Shown here one piece after another: positions 9,545 to 17,666 of a stretch of 41,276 nt of DNA. The number at the start of each line of letters is the position of its first letter. The first letter of the stretch is position 1. Source of the stretch: Pseudomonas sp. C1C7 (GTDB taxonomy: Bacteria > Pseudomonadota > Gammaproteobacteria > Pseudomonadales > Pseudomonadaceae); the NCBI RefSeq assembly GCF_013359595.1, contig NZ_JABFMP010000050.1:1-41276 (forward strand), given 5' to 3'. The notes under the pieces are model-generated. The model was not told the origin of the DNA. It did no database searches and saw only the letters and a program-made list of their open reading frames with translations. Made by a program: the position numbers and the translations under genes.

Positions 9545-10294
9545 TCAACGGGGCGCCCGCTCCTGGCTGAACGTCTCCAGTTCCCGAATCAGGCTTTGCG
9601 CGGCCAGTGTGACCAGTTGGTGACCTTTTTCAGGTGACGCCAGGGCCGGGTCCGAACCCATCCGGCCGTCCGGGTGACGGGCGCGGAAGTCGGCGGCTTC
9701 ACGGATCGGACCCCAGTTGGCGATTTGCGGCGAGTAGTCGGCGGTCTTGATCGAATCGGGATAGGCCCACTGGGTGACAGCGATTTCCGAAGGCGTGGCA
9801 TGAATGCCGTGGCCCGTCGGGAATTGCTGGTTGGCCAGCGCGCCCACGCCTTCCAGGTCCCACCAGTTGCACAGCTTCAAGGCGAAGCCCGCCCGGCGCC
9901 GGGCGAAACTGGCCTCGGCATACAGCTCCGAAAAGGCGGCTTCGATGGAAGCGATGTTGCCGCCGTGACCATTGAGGAAAAAAATCTTCTCGAAACCATG
10001 GGCCGCCAGCGAGCGCGTCCAGTCGCCGATAGCGGCGATGAAGGTCGACGGGCGCAGGGTGATGGTCCCCGGAAAACCGAGGTGGTGCTGAGCCATGCCG
10101 ATATTGAAGGTCGGCGCGATCAGGATGTCCGCCGATTTCTGCGCCTCGTGGGCGATGATTTCCGGGCACATCCAGTCGGTGCCCAGAAGCCCGGTCGGCC
10201 CGTGCTGCTCATTGGAGCCGATGGGAATGACGATGGTGCGTGAGCGCTCAAGAAACAGCTCGATCTCGGACCAGGTGGACAGAGGTAATAACAT
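9545..10294 (-). CDS. Creatininase-family amidohydrolase
   Basis: A 249-residue member of the creatininase (creatinine amidohydrolase) family, which hydrolyses cyclic or linear amides with a two-metal centre. Likely metal ligands are Glu29 and His31 in SNEQHGP, Asp40 in GTDW, His110 in NGHGGN and Glu170 in HATPSE. Start 10294 (MLLPLSTW) has GAGG six bases upstream; the open frame extends 44 codons further without homology. The family also includes pyrroloquinoline- and mycofactocin-related hydrolases, so the substrate is not predictable. It stands alone, with a divergent exported-protein gene some 290 bases away. Confidence 0.85.
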   Translation of the reverse strand: MLLPLSTWSEIELFLERSRTIVIPIGSNEQHGPTGLLGTDWMCPEIIAHEAQKSADILIAPTFNIGMAQHHLGFPGTITLRPSTFIAAIGDWTRSLAAHGFEKIFFLNGHGGNIASIEAAFSELYAEASFARRRAGFALKLCNWWDLEGVGALANQQFPTGHGIHATPSEIAVTQWAYPDSIKTADYSPQIANWGPIREAADFRARHPDGRMGSDPALASPEKGHQLVTLAAQSLIRELETFSQERAPR

Positions 10295-10587
10295 GATCAG
10301 CCTCGCAAACGGATGGCTCCTTTTCGGAGCGTGGACATCGGTGGTGCGTGGCAATGTCTGGCCCAGGGTGCTTGCCTGCTTTGCCCGCGAAGCCAATGAC
10401 AACATGGCCGGGCGGAGCGGGGACATTACACAATGGTGTCGGGCAACTCTCTTGGTAGCGCCAGCCTGTTGCGCAATGACCGCCCTGACCTAAGCTTTGA
10501 ACAAGGCGAAACACATTCGCGAAGCGTCACTGGAACGAACGCCGCGATGCGCAATCACTAGAGCGTGGATATCAAAAGGAGATGCGC
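10295..10587. other. Divergent control region, no gene seen
   Basis: About 290 bases separate the creatininase-family gene from the DUF4174-like gene. I find no convincing ORF with a ribosome binding site. A GGAAC word at 10531 lies about 55 bases upstream of the exported-protein start and could belong to an ECF-type promoter, but I see no matching -10 with confidence. Confidence 0.3.
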
Positions 10588-11157
10588 ATGCTCATCAGGT
10601 CACTGACCCTGGCTACCCTGCTGGCTTTCGCCGGCCCCCTGTTCGCCAACGATGGCGATTCACCACTGGACATCAATAAAGGCCTGTACCGTCCCCTGGT
10701 TGTCATTGCCTCGAGCACCGTGGATCCGGTCTGGGTGGGCCTGAAGAAGTCCCTGGAAGATCCGGCCAACAAACAGGGAGTCGTTGATCGCAACATCAAG
10801 GTCTACAGCGTGCTGAACATGTCGGGGCAACTCGACGGCAAGGATCTCGGTCAACAGGACACCATGGCCCTGATCCGCTCGCTGAAGATGGGGGCCGGGG
10901 CGTTGCCGAAAGTGATTCTGCTGGGCAAGGACGGCGAGAAGAAGCTTGAGACTTCGGGGGAAGATTCGAAGACGGTGGATCTGAAGAAGATCTTCGCCAC
11001 CATCGATGCGTTGCCGGCCGAAGAGAAGGAAATGGCCGCGCCGACACCACCTCCCGTGGCGGCCGAGCCAGCGGCGCCTGCGGCCAAGGGTGCCAAAAAT
11101 GCCAAACCTGCGAAGCCGGCGAAACCGACCAAGCCGCCAGAGCAGCCGGATGATTGA
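10588..11157 (+). CDS. Exported DUF4174-like protein with Ala/Pro/Lys-rich tail
   Basis: A 189-residue secreted protein. MLIRSLTLATLLAFAGPLFA is a clear signal peptide. The body (about 25-145) has a thioredoxin-like strand pattern resembling DUF4174 proteins (RPLVVIASS, LPKVILLGKDGEKKL). The tail (about 150-189) is a low-complexity Ala/Pro/Lys run (repeated AKPAKP), likely flexible. AAAGGAG abuts an ATG at 10582, so the ATG at 10588, six bases further, is the better start. A REP palindrome follows the stop. Function unknown; family members are periplasmic. Confidence 0.75.
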   Translation: MLIRSLTLATLLAFAGPLFANDGDSPLDINKGLYRPLVVIASSTVDPVWVGLKKSLEDPANKQGVVDRNIKVYSVLNMSGQLDGKDLGQQDTMALIRSLKMGAGALPKVILLGKDGEKKLETSGEDSKTVDLKKIFATIDALPAEEKEMAAPTPPPVAAEPAAPAAKGAKNAKPAKPAKPTKPPEQPDD

Positions 11158-11170
11158 GGCTGGTTTCCGT

Positions 11171-11200
11171 CTGTAGGAGCGAGCTTGCTCGCTCCTACAG
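11171..11200. repeat. REP palindrome (GTAGGAGCGAG family)
   Basis: GTAGGAGCGAG, a four-base loop CTTG, then CTCGCTCCTAC: a perfect palindrome of the Pseudomonas REP type. It separates the DUF4174-like gene from the convergent ptuB-like gene. On the minus strand the TAG of this element is the stop codon of ptuB. Confidence 0.85.
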
Positions 11201-11830
11201 GGTTGGGGCCAAAACGTGGCGGATGACATTGACCAGAACGGGTGAGAAAGGCTGAAGGCACTGCTGTGCATTTGGTGTTTGCAGATCGTCCATAAGCAAC
11301 GCCAGAAAGTCTGCATCTTCAAACTGCAAGTCTTCCGGATGCACGCATTGACTGTAAATCAGCGCATCAACCATCTGTTTGCGTGCACCGACAAGGCCTC
11401 GGTTGCTGTCCTGGGTATGGCCCAGATTCAGTGCCCTGATGGATACCATCGCCCGCTCGCTTCCGGATACCAGGCCGGACAGGTAGAACTTCAATTCGGT
11501 TTCGCACTCGACCATCAGCGGTGTGAGAGGCAATGGCTGCGTACCGCGACCATGCCCGCATTGATTGTGGCGGTGGCAACTGGCGACGATGTTGGAGTAA
11601 TCCAGTGTCCGGTTTGGCGCTCGATCTTGAGCTTCGATGTGTTCGTTATGCGCGTCATCGATCGTGATGGCCTGACAACAGTACGCACATAAGCCGTATT
11701 GTTCCGTGATGCACGATGATCGGATGGATCGGCTCTCGTCCGGTGGTAAATCCCGGTAGCGCAGGGTGTTGTCCGAACGTTTGAAGCGAGTCAACGAGGG
11801 TGGCTCCATGCCTTTGTCGATCTTACGCAC
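11195..11830 (-). CDS. ptuB: HNH nuclease, Septu PtuB-like (TIGR02646-like)
   Basis: A 211-residue HNH endonuclease-like protein. Probable zinc ligands and catalytic residues: Cys48 and Cys51 in GLCAYC, His64-Ile-Glu, then DYSNIVASCHRHNQCG (78-92) with Asn80, Cys85 and Cys91. This is the TIGR02646-type arrangement found in PtuB. The start is GTG at 11830; it overlaps the stop of the upstream ATPase gene by eight bases (GTGCGTAA), so the two are translationally coupled. An ATG seven codons in is an alternative. The stop TAG at 11195-11197 lies within a REP palindrome, so the natural end may have been altered. In Septu systems the ATPase binds and controls the nuclease, which cleaves DNA on phage infection. 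Confidence 0.8.
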   Translation of the reverse strand: MRKIDKGMEPPSLTRFKRSDNTLRYRDLPPDESRSIRSSCITEQYGLCAYCCQAITIDDAHNEHIEAQDRAPNRTLDYSNIVASCHRHNQCGHGRGTQPLPLTPLMVECETELKFYLSGLVSGSERAMVSIRALNLGHTQDSNRGLVGARKQMVDALIYSQCVHPEDLQFEDADFLALLMDDLQTPNAQQCLQPFSPVLVNVIRHVLAPTL

Positions 11831-13190
11831 GACGTAACTCCAATTTGCGAATCAACAGCGCGGCTTTCGCAAGCTCCAGATGTCCCTGAGGTAATTCAAG
11901 CGAAAGTTCGGAAAAAAGTGTTTTGGCCGAGTCCAGATCACCCTCCTGCAAACGTTCCAGTAATCGATTCAAACGCTTCTGCACGTCGCTGTTACGAATA
12001 TCGGTGTCCATGACTTCCAGAAGCACCTGATTGGCATCAAGTCCGTAAAGGCCGTTGTGCTCCTGAATTTCCCCGTCATTGAGCACGTAACACAACACAT
12101 CTTTTGCATCGCTGATGACCAGCGGTGAATGGGTTGTCAGGACGAATTGGCAGTTTGGGAAGGTCTCGCTTAACTGCCGAATCAGACTGCGCTGCCATTT
12201 CGGGTGCAAATGCAGGTCAACTTCATCGATCAGGACGATGCCGTCACCTTCAAGCGGGTTATCCAAGGATTGGTTCATCATTGCCAGGCGGCGCGCGATG
12301 TCGCCAACCAGCGCCATCATCGACTTTTCCCCCTGCGACAGTTGGGAGACATTGAGTGTTTCGCCGTCTTTGTCGATGGCCATGTGCAGTCGTGGTTTTC
12401 GCTGCACTCTCAGGTTGCTGAATCCGGGCATGAATGCAGCGATGGCGGAGCGAACGGCTGTCAGCTGACGATCACGGGATGAAGCTTTCAGGTTGGAAAG
12501 CGTCTTCCAGATATCGCTGTCCTTCCCATATTTCGCGGAAATTTCTGCCAGAGCGATGTCGGACACACCGGATTCGTTTTCGCTGTCCTCGCGTTCACGG
12601 AACCATTCGAAGAAACGGCGGAAGTCGACGCCGCGATTCAGCGCATTGTCGTATCCGTCGAGTTGATCGAAAGTGTGCTTGGTACGAATTTTCAGCGGGA
12701 TTTCCAGAACCGAGCGTTCTACCGGATAGTAGGCGATCAATGGAAGGGAGGCTTTTTCGTCAGCAGTCAGTCGCGTGCGGTAAAGATTAGCGAGGCGAGT
12801 CGCATGTGATAGCTCGCTGTGTACAGCGGTATTACGCCCCTTCTTTCCGCGAGCGGTATTCCACACAAACAGAATTTCTTCAGGGGAGAGCTCAGAAGGG
12901 TTGGTATTCGCGTAGCTGTCGTCGACCACGGCTATCGAAACGATAGCGACTGATGCGCCGTTTCGTATGTCTTCATTTGTGAGGTAGCTGCCACTACCTT
13001 TCTCACTTCGAATTCGAGCCACTAGCCAACTCAAAGAGGTGGCCATCGATTTTAGAAGAGTGGTTTTACCGGCGCCGTTGTTTCCCACCAGGACAGTCAC
13101 GTTAGAGCGATGTTTGGGAGTGGGGGCAAGGTGAATGGTCAAATTGCGGAATCTGCCAACATCCTCGAGCCCAAAATTGAAAATTTCCAT
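11823..13190 (-). CDS. ptuA: ABC/SMC-type ATPase, Septu PtuA-like
   Basis: A 455-residue ATPase of the PtuA kind. Walker A is GNNGAGKT (36-43); YYPVERSV (155-161) is a motif I associate with PtuA and retron-linked ATPases; the ABC signature is LSQGEKSM (284-291), Walker B VLIDEVDLHLHP (319-330) and the switch His354 in TTHSPLVIS. AAGGG lies seven bases before the ATG. It is followed by an overlapping HNH gene. Both genes are visibly more AT-rich than their neighbours, which suits an acquired defence cassette. No reverse transcriptase or retron RNA was seen nearby, so this looks like a stand-alone Septu rather than a retron effector. An OLD-family or other AAA/HNH pair is the main alternative. 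Confidence 0.85.
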   Translation of the reverse strand: MEIFNFGLEDVGRFRNLTIHLAPTPKHRSNVTVLVGNNGAGKTTLLKSMATSLSWLVARIRSEKGSGSYLTNEDIRNGASVAIVSIAVVDDSYANTNPSELSPEEILFVWNTARGKKGRNTAVHSELSHATRLANLYRTRLTADEKASLPLIAYYPVERSVLEIPLKIRTKHTFDQLDGYDNALNRGVDFRRFFEWFREREDSENESGVSDIALAEISAKYGKDSDIWKTLSNLKASSRDRQLTAVRSAIAAFMPGFSNLRVQRKPRLHMAIDKDGETLNVSQLSQGEKSMMALVGDIARRLAMMNQSLDNPLEGDGIVLIDEVDLHLHPKWQRSLIRQLSETFPNCQFVLTTHSPLVISDAKDVLCYVLNDGEIQEHNGLYGLDANQVLLEVMDTDIRNSDVQKRLNRLLERLQEGDLDSAKTLFSELSLELPQGHLELAKAALLIRKLELRRA

Positions 13191-13404
13191 TACAACGCCC
13201 TTTGGATGTCAGTCAGCTTGAGTGGTGAGGCGCACATTATGTCATTCCCTGCCATGGATTGACTCGAAGCAATGGGTGGATCTGGAAGTTACATCAAATG
13301 CAACGGTACTCAGTAAAGAACAATTTGTACGCCTCATTTGCTGAAATACTCAGGTAAAAGTCTCAAATTGCTACGGTGTGGTTCCGCACCTCATGGCATA
13401 AAAC
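13191..13404. promoter_or_regulatory. AT-rich upstream region of ptuAB
   Basis: About 210 bases of AT-rich DNA upstream of ptuA, before the REP pair near 13405. No ORF or structured RNA is evident. It should contain the ptuAB promoter; I could not pick out convincing -35 and -10 boxes. Confidence 0.3.
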
Positions 13405-13485
13405 AAAGATCTCAGCCTGCGGCAGCTCCACAGGAAACGCCGTTTCCCGTGTAGAAGCTGCCGCAGGCTGCAATTTTTTGATCTT
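13405..13485. repeat. REPIN: inverted pair of GCTGCCGCAGGCTG elements
   Basis: CAGCCTGCGGCAGCT and AGCTGCCGCAGGCTG face each other across a loop that is itself palindromic (GGAAACG CCGTTTCC). The outer arms continue as AAAGATC and GATCTTT. It lies just downstream of ampC and marks the right edge of the ptuAB segment. Confidence 0.8.
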
Positions 13486-13490
13486 TCGAA

Positions 13491-14645
13491 TCAATCGTTC
13501 AAGGCATTCAAAATCCGGTAAGCCACCTTGATCCGCTCCGCATTCGGATAATTCCTGTTGGCCAGAATCACGATGCCGATCTGCTTCTCGGGCACGTACG
13601 CAACGTACGCGCCGAAGCCGCTGGTGGAGCCGGTCTTGTTGAGCAGGGCGTTCTGCTGCGGCGCCTGCGGTGGGGTGATCCACTCCGTTGGCTGGGGTTC
13701 GAAGGCCATTTGCGCGGAGTTGCCGTCCAGCAATTGCTCAAGCTTGACCGGGTAGGGGTAGAGCTCCCAGCCCAGGCCCTGGGTCATGCTGCCGGCCTTG
13801 TAGTAACCGGTGTGGGTGGTGGCGATGGCCTGTTGGAGAGGTTTCTCCAGTTGGGCCGGTTGCAGGTTCGCCTCGACGTAGCGGATCAGGTCCGCCGCGC
13901 TGGTTTTCACCCCGTAGGCTTCCGAATCCAATGCTCCCGGGCCGACCCGCACCGGTTTGTCGTCCTTGTTGTAGCCCTGTGCGTAAAGGCTCATCTGGTC
14001 TTTCGGCACCTTGAGGAAGGTGTGCTTGAGGCCAAGTTTGGGCAGCAGGGTCTTTTCCATAACCTCATCGAACGGGGCGCCCAGGCTTTGTGCGGCCAGG
14101 TAGCCGAAGAGCCCGATGCTCGGGTTGGAATACTGGCGTTGGGTGCCGGGGGCGAAGGTCGGTTTCCAGTGCTGGAAGTAGCCGAGCATGGTGTCCGGCG
14201 TGTCGGCTTCGGCGGGGAATTGCAGGGGCAATCCGCCGGCGGAGTAGGTGCCCAGTTGCAGCACGCTGATGTTGTCGAACGCACTGCCGCGCAGCGCCGG
14301 CAGGACCTGGCTGGCCTTGGCCGACAGGTCCAGTTTGCCGCTGGCCTGGGCGTAGGCGGCGAGGGTGGCGGTGAAGGTCTTGCTCACCGAGCCGATCTCG
14401 AACAGGGTGTTTTCGCTGACGGCGCTGCCGGTTTCTTTCGAGGCGACACCGTAATTAAAGTAATGCGGTTGGCCTTTCACGGTGACGGCGATCGCCACGC
14501 CGGGGATCTGCTGTTCCTGCATCACAGGTTTCATGGCCGCATCGACGATGCCTTGCAGGCGATCGTCGGCCATGCACTGGCTGGCGCCGAGCAGGAGTAG
14601 GAAAGTGCTGTAGGACGAGAACTTGTTCAGGTTGAAACGAGACAT
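13491..14645 (-). CDS. ampC: Class C beta-lactamase AmpC
   Basis: A periplasmic serine beta-lactamase hydrolysing cephalosporins. It has 384 residues, usual for Pseudomonas AmpC. Motifs in order: SVSK at 86-89 (nucleophile Ser86), YSN at 172-174, and KTG at 337-339, with TYSAGGLPLQF near 133-143. The N-terminus (MSRFNLNKFSSYSTF then hydrophobic LLLLGA) is a signal peptide ending near CMA/DD. Start 14645 is supported by a GGAAGTG upstream; the open frame extends 15 codons further. It is divergent from ampR, 118 bases apart, the classical inducible arrangement. Confidence 0.97.
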   Translation of the reverse strand: MSRFNLNKFSSYSTFLLLLGASQCMADDRLQGIVDAAMKPVMQEQQIPGVAIAVTVKGQPHYFNYGVASKETGSAVSENTLFEIGSVSKTFTATLAAYAQASGKLDLSAKASQVLPALRGSAFDNISVLQLGTYSAGGLPLQFPAEADTPDTMLGYFQHWKPTFAPGTQRQYSNPSIGLFGYLAAQSLGAPFDEVMEKTLLPKLGLKHTFLKVPKDQMSLYAQGYNKDDKPVRVGPGALDSEAYGVKTSAADLIRYVEANLQPAQLEKPLQQAIATTHTGYYKAGSMTQGLGWELYPYPVKLEQLLDGNSAQMAFEPQPTEWITPPQAPQQNALLNKTGSTSGFGAYVAYVPEKQIGIVILANRNYPNAERIKVAYRILNALND

Positions 14646-14763
14646 GACGGAGTCACTTCCATGAGTTGTCGGGGAGCCGGGAGCAGGCAAATCTATGCAG
14701 TCTTTCGATGTGGGACAACCGATGATATTTTGCGCGAGCCATTAGAAAAATTAGGGAGTGGTC
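14646..14763. promoter_or_regulatory. ampC-ampR divergent promoter region
   Basis: The 118-base gap between divergent ampC and ampR should hold the AmpR operator and both promoters, as known for this pair in Pseudomonas. The ampR-proximal half is AT-rich (ATTAGAAAAATTA). AGGGAG sits six bases before the ampR ATG. I could not fix the exact LysR-box boundaries. Confidence 0.6.
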
Positions 14764-15630
14764 ATGATCCGGCCGCAATTACCGCTCAATGCGCTGCGGG
14801 CTTTTGAAGCGTCGGCGCGGCACTTGAGTTTCACCCGGGCAGCGGTGGAATTATGCGTCACCCAGGCGGCGGTGAGTCATCAGGTCAAGGGGCTTGAATC
14901 GCAGTTGGGAGTGACTCTGTTCAAGCGTCTGCCTCGCGGCTTGATGCTGACCCGTGAAGGGGAAACCCTGCTGCCGGTGCTGTGCGAGTGCTTCGACCGG
15001 ATCGCCGAAACCCTGGCCTGTTTTCAGGGCGGGCATTTGCGCGAAGTACTGACGGTCGGCGCGGTGGGGACCTTTGCCGTGGGCTGGCTGTTGCCGCGAC
15101 TGGCGGACTTTCAGGCGAAACATCCGTTCATAGATTTGCGGCTGTCGACAAACAACAATCGGGTGGACGTCGCCGCCGAGGGCCTGGATTACGCCATTCG
15201 GTTCGGCGCCGGGGCCTGGCACGGGATCGAAGCGGTGCGCTTGATCGAGGCACCACTATCGGTGCTGTGCATCCCGGATATCGCGCGGCAAGTGCGCGAG
15301 CCTGCTGATCTGTTGCAGCAGACGCTGTTGCGGTCCTATCGCGCCGATGAATGGCCGGAGTGGTTTCAGGCGGCGGGGTTGTCGAATCTGGCGGTGTCGC
15401 CCCGCAGTATTGTTTTCGATTCGTCGCTGGCGATGATGGAGGCGGCCCAGCAGGGCGTGGGGGTGGCGTTGGCGCCGCCGCTGATGTTCTCGCGGCAACT
15501 GGCGGCGGATGCGATTTGCCAGCCGTTTCCGATTCATATCACCACGGGCAGTTACTGGCTGACCCGCTTGCAATCACGGCCGGAGACGTCGGCGATGGCT
15601 GCGTTCAAAAGTTGGCTGCTGACCCAATGA
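14764..15630 (+). CDS. ampR: LysR-type regulator AmpR
   Basis: Controls inducible ampC expression in response to muropeptides. It has 288 residues and follows P. aeruginosa AmpR nearly word for word where I remember it (LPLNALRAFEASARHLSFTR, LTVGAVGTF, STGSYWLTRLQSR). The N-terminal winged helix-turn-helix is at about 8-65 and the effector domain follows. The ATG at 14764 has AGGGAG at good spacing; an in-frame GTG at 14758 would overlap it. Confidence 0.97.
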   Translation: MIRPQLPLNALRAFEASARHLSFTRAAVELCVTQAAVSHQVKGLESQLGVTLFKRLPRGLMLTREGETLLPVLCECFDRIAETLACFQGGHLREVLTVGAVGTFAVGWLLPRLADFQAKHPFIDLRLSTNNNRVDVAAEGLDYAIRFGAGAWHGIEAVRLIEAPLSVLCIPDIARQVREPADLLQQTLLRSYRADEWPEWFQAAGLSNLAVSPRSIVFDSSLAMMEAAQQGVGVALAPPLMFSRQLAADAICQPFPIHITTGSYWLTRLQSRPETSAMAAFKSWLLTQ

Positions 15631-15675
15631 TCCCCCCCTTTTTATGGCGTACCGCTCCCACAGGGGTTGTGGTGA

Positions 15676-16584
15676 TCAGGCGCGGGCGGTCTGGATCAAA
15701 GGCCGCCTTTCCAGATTCAACGCCAGCACACTGATCAACACCACCACACCCCCCACCGCGACCATCAAGGTCGGCCGTTCCCCCAGGGTCATCGAGGCAA
15801 TCGCCATCGCCGTCGGCGGCACCAGGTACAGCGTCATCGTCGCCCGACTCAAATCCACATGGGCCAGCACATACGCCCAGGCCAGATACGCCAGGGCGCT
15901 TGGAAAAATCCCCAGGGCAAACACCGCCAACTGCACCCGCACTGGCGCGTTCAGCACCTGCTCCATCAAACCCGGCAGGTAAATCAGCAGCAAAAACGTC
16001 CCCGACCAGACCGTGTAGCAAACCAGAGTCAGCCCGTCATAACGCCCGCTGTGGTGCTTCTGCAGGCCGAAGTACAGGCTCCAGGACAACGCCGCCAGCA
16101 GGATCAGCAAGCCATGGGCATCGATGCTGCCCAGCCCGCGATCGCCCGCCACCACAATCACCACGCCGATCAGGCCGAGGATCACGCAACCCCAGCGCCA
16201 GACGCTGACCCGATCCTTGAACACAAAACGCGCCAGCAGGGTGCTGAACAGCGGCGTGGTCTGCGCCAGCACGCTCGACGCCCCGGCACTCACACCCTGT
16301 TGGCCGAAGTTGATCGCCACGTGATGCAGGCTCACCGCGAAGAAACCCAGCCCCATCAACAGCGGTACATCGCGGAGTGTCGGCAGGCGAATGCCCTTGA
16401 ACACCGCGACCAGTGCCATGAACAGCGACGCCAGAAGAAAGCGCGCCAGCGCCAGGTGCACGGGATCGTATGCCTGCAAGCCGATGTGGATGCCGCTCGG
16501 GGAGTAACCCCAGCAGGCGACCACGAAGGCCATGGCGAGGACGATTTTGACGGGCGAAGCGGGGGAGGGTGTCAGGGCGTTCAT
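15676..16584 (-). CDS. EamA-family DMT transporter
   Basis: A 302-residue inner-membrane protein with about ten hydrophobic segments arranged as two EamA halves (first half KIVLAMAFVVACWGYSPSG..., second half from about 150, LLILLAALSWSLYFGLQ). Members export amino acids or other metabolites, but the substrate is not predictable. Start MNALTP at 16584 is the first Met before the first hydrophobic segment; the Shine-Dalgarno is weak. A LysR gene diverges from it after 98 bases and probably regulates it. Confidence 0.88.
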   Translation of the reverse strand: MNALTPSPASPVKIVLAMAFVVACWGYSPSGIHIGLQAYDPVHLALARFLLASLFMALVAVFKGIRLPTLRDVPLLMGLGFFAVSLHHVAINFGQQGVSAGASSVLAQTTPLFSTLLARFVFKDRVSVWRWGCVILGLIGVVIVVAGDRGLGSIDAHGLLILLAALSWSLYFGLQKHHSGRYDGLTLVCYTVWSGTFLLLIYLPGLMEQVLNAPVRVQLAVFALGIFPSALAYLAWAYVLAHVDLSRATMTLYLVPPTAMAIASMTLGERPTLMVAVGGVVVLISVLALNLERRPLIQTARA

Positions 16585-16682
16585 GGGGGGGCACCGGATG
16601 GCAGATGCACGAAGTATCCGAACTCGAATCATTCGCCACAACTGACTTATACTGCGCAAACCGTTCACTTTGAGTGATGCAT
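16585..16682. promoter_or_regulatory. Divergent promoter region, DMT transporter and LysR
   Basis: A 98-base gap between divergent genes. TATACT at 16648-16653 is a good -10 candidate for the LysR gene, 35 bases before its ATG. A LysR box is expected here but no exact operator was defined. Confidence 0.4.
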
Positions 16683-17546
16683 ATGGAGTTGTCGCAGATC
16701 CGCATGTTCAAGACCGTCGCCGAGGTCGGCAGCATCGCCCGCGCCGCCGAAGTGTTGCATTGCGTGCCGTCGAACATCACGGCGCGAATCAAGGCGCTGG
16801 AGGCGGAGCTGGGGGTGGCGCTGTTTCTGCGGGAGGGTCGCGGGCTGCGCATCAGCCCCTCGGGTCAGACCTTTCTGGCCTACGCCCTGAAAATCCTCGC
16901 CCTGACCGCCGAGGCCAAACGCGCGGTGGACCCGGCCGCCGAACCTTCCGGGCCGTTGCGCATCGGCGCCATCGAGTCCTCGGCCACCGGCCGCCTGCCG
17001 CGCCTGCTGGCGAAATTCCACAAGCGCTATCCGGCGGTGGCGCTGGAGCTGACCACCGGCGCCTGGGGCCAGCTGCTCGACGACACCCTCAACCATCGTC
17101 TGGACGGCGCGATCGTCGCCGTGGATGTGGAGCGCTCGCACCTCAAGCGCACGCCGATGTACCGCGAAGACCTGCTGCTGATCGCCTCGACCTCGCTGGG
17201 GCCGTTGCGCGACATCACCGATTTGCAGGACAAGACTGTCTTCATGTGGCCACAGGGCTGTCCGTACCGCGCGGCGCTGGAACATTGGTTGCTGCGCCAG
17301 GGGCAGGCGCTGCCGATTGTCAGCCTGGCCAGTTATGGCGCGATTGTCGGCTGCGTCAGCGCCGGAGCCGGCGTGGCGCTGGTGCCAAAGGGGGTGTTCG
17401 ATCAGTACGCCAAGGGCGCTGGGTGCGTGGGGTATGAATTTGCGGAGCTGACGGCGATCGACAATTTGTTCTACTGGCATGAGAACGCCGGGGTGCATCC
17501 GGCGCGGGAGGCGTTTGTGGCGATGTTGCGGGAGGAGTTTGCCTGA
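16683..17546 (+). CDS. LysR-family regulator
   Basis: A 287-residue LysR regulator: N-terminal helix-turn-helix (MELSQIRMFKTVAEVGSIAR, then AAEVLHCVPSNITARIKALE) and a periplasmic-binding-like effector domain from about 88. The VPSNIT recognition-helix pattern resembles the PtrR/YneJ group. Starts at GTG 16674, ATG 16677 and ATG 16683 are all in frame; 16683 is chosen because homologues begin MELSQ/MDLTQ. It probably controls the divergent DMT transporter. Confidence 0.88.
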   Translation: MELSQIRMFKTVAEVGSIARAAEVLHCVPSNITARIKALEAELGVALFLREGRGLRISPSGQTFLAYALKILALTAEAKRAVDPAAEPSGPLRIGAIESSATGRLPRLLAKFHKRYPAVALELTTGAWGQLLDDTLNHRLDGAIVAVDVERSHLKRTPMYREDLLLIASTSLGPLRDITDLQDKTVFMWPQGCPYRAALEHWLLRQGQALPIVSLASYGAIVGCVSAGAGVALVPKGVFDQYAKGAGCVGYEFAELTAIDNLFYWHENAGVHPAREAFVAMLREEFA

Positions 17547-17586
17547 CCACGGTGTGCTTTGTGTCTGCCTGAACACGATCTGCTTT

Positions 17587-17662
17587 GTGTAGGAGCTGCC
17601 GAAGGCTGCGATCTTTTGATCTTCAAAAATCAAAAGATCGCAGCCTTCGGCAGCTCCTACAA
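17587..17662. repeat. REPIN: near-perfect inverted pair
   Basis: TGTAGGAGCTGCCGAAGG continuing as CTGCGATCTTTTGAT faces its exact complement across a short loop (CTTCAAA). The whole can form one long hairpin. It sits between the convergent LysR and trhP genes and may stop transcription from both sides. Confidence 0.88.
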
Positions 17663-17666
17663 GGGA

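Noticed and set aside
13191..13490. Retron reverse transcriptase or retron RNA beside ptuAB
   Set aside because: Only a noncoding AT-rich stretch and a REP pair are there; no reverse-transcriptase motif was seen on either strand nearby.
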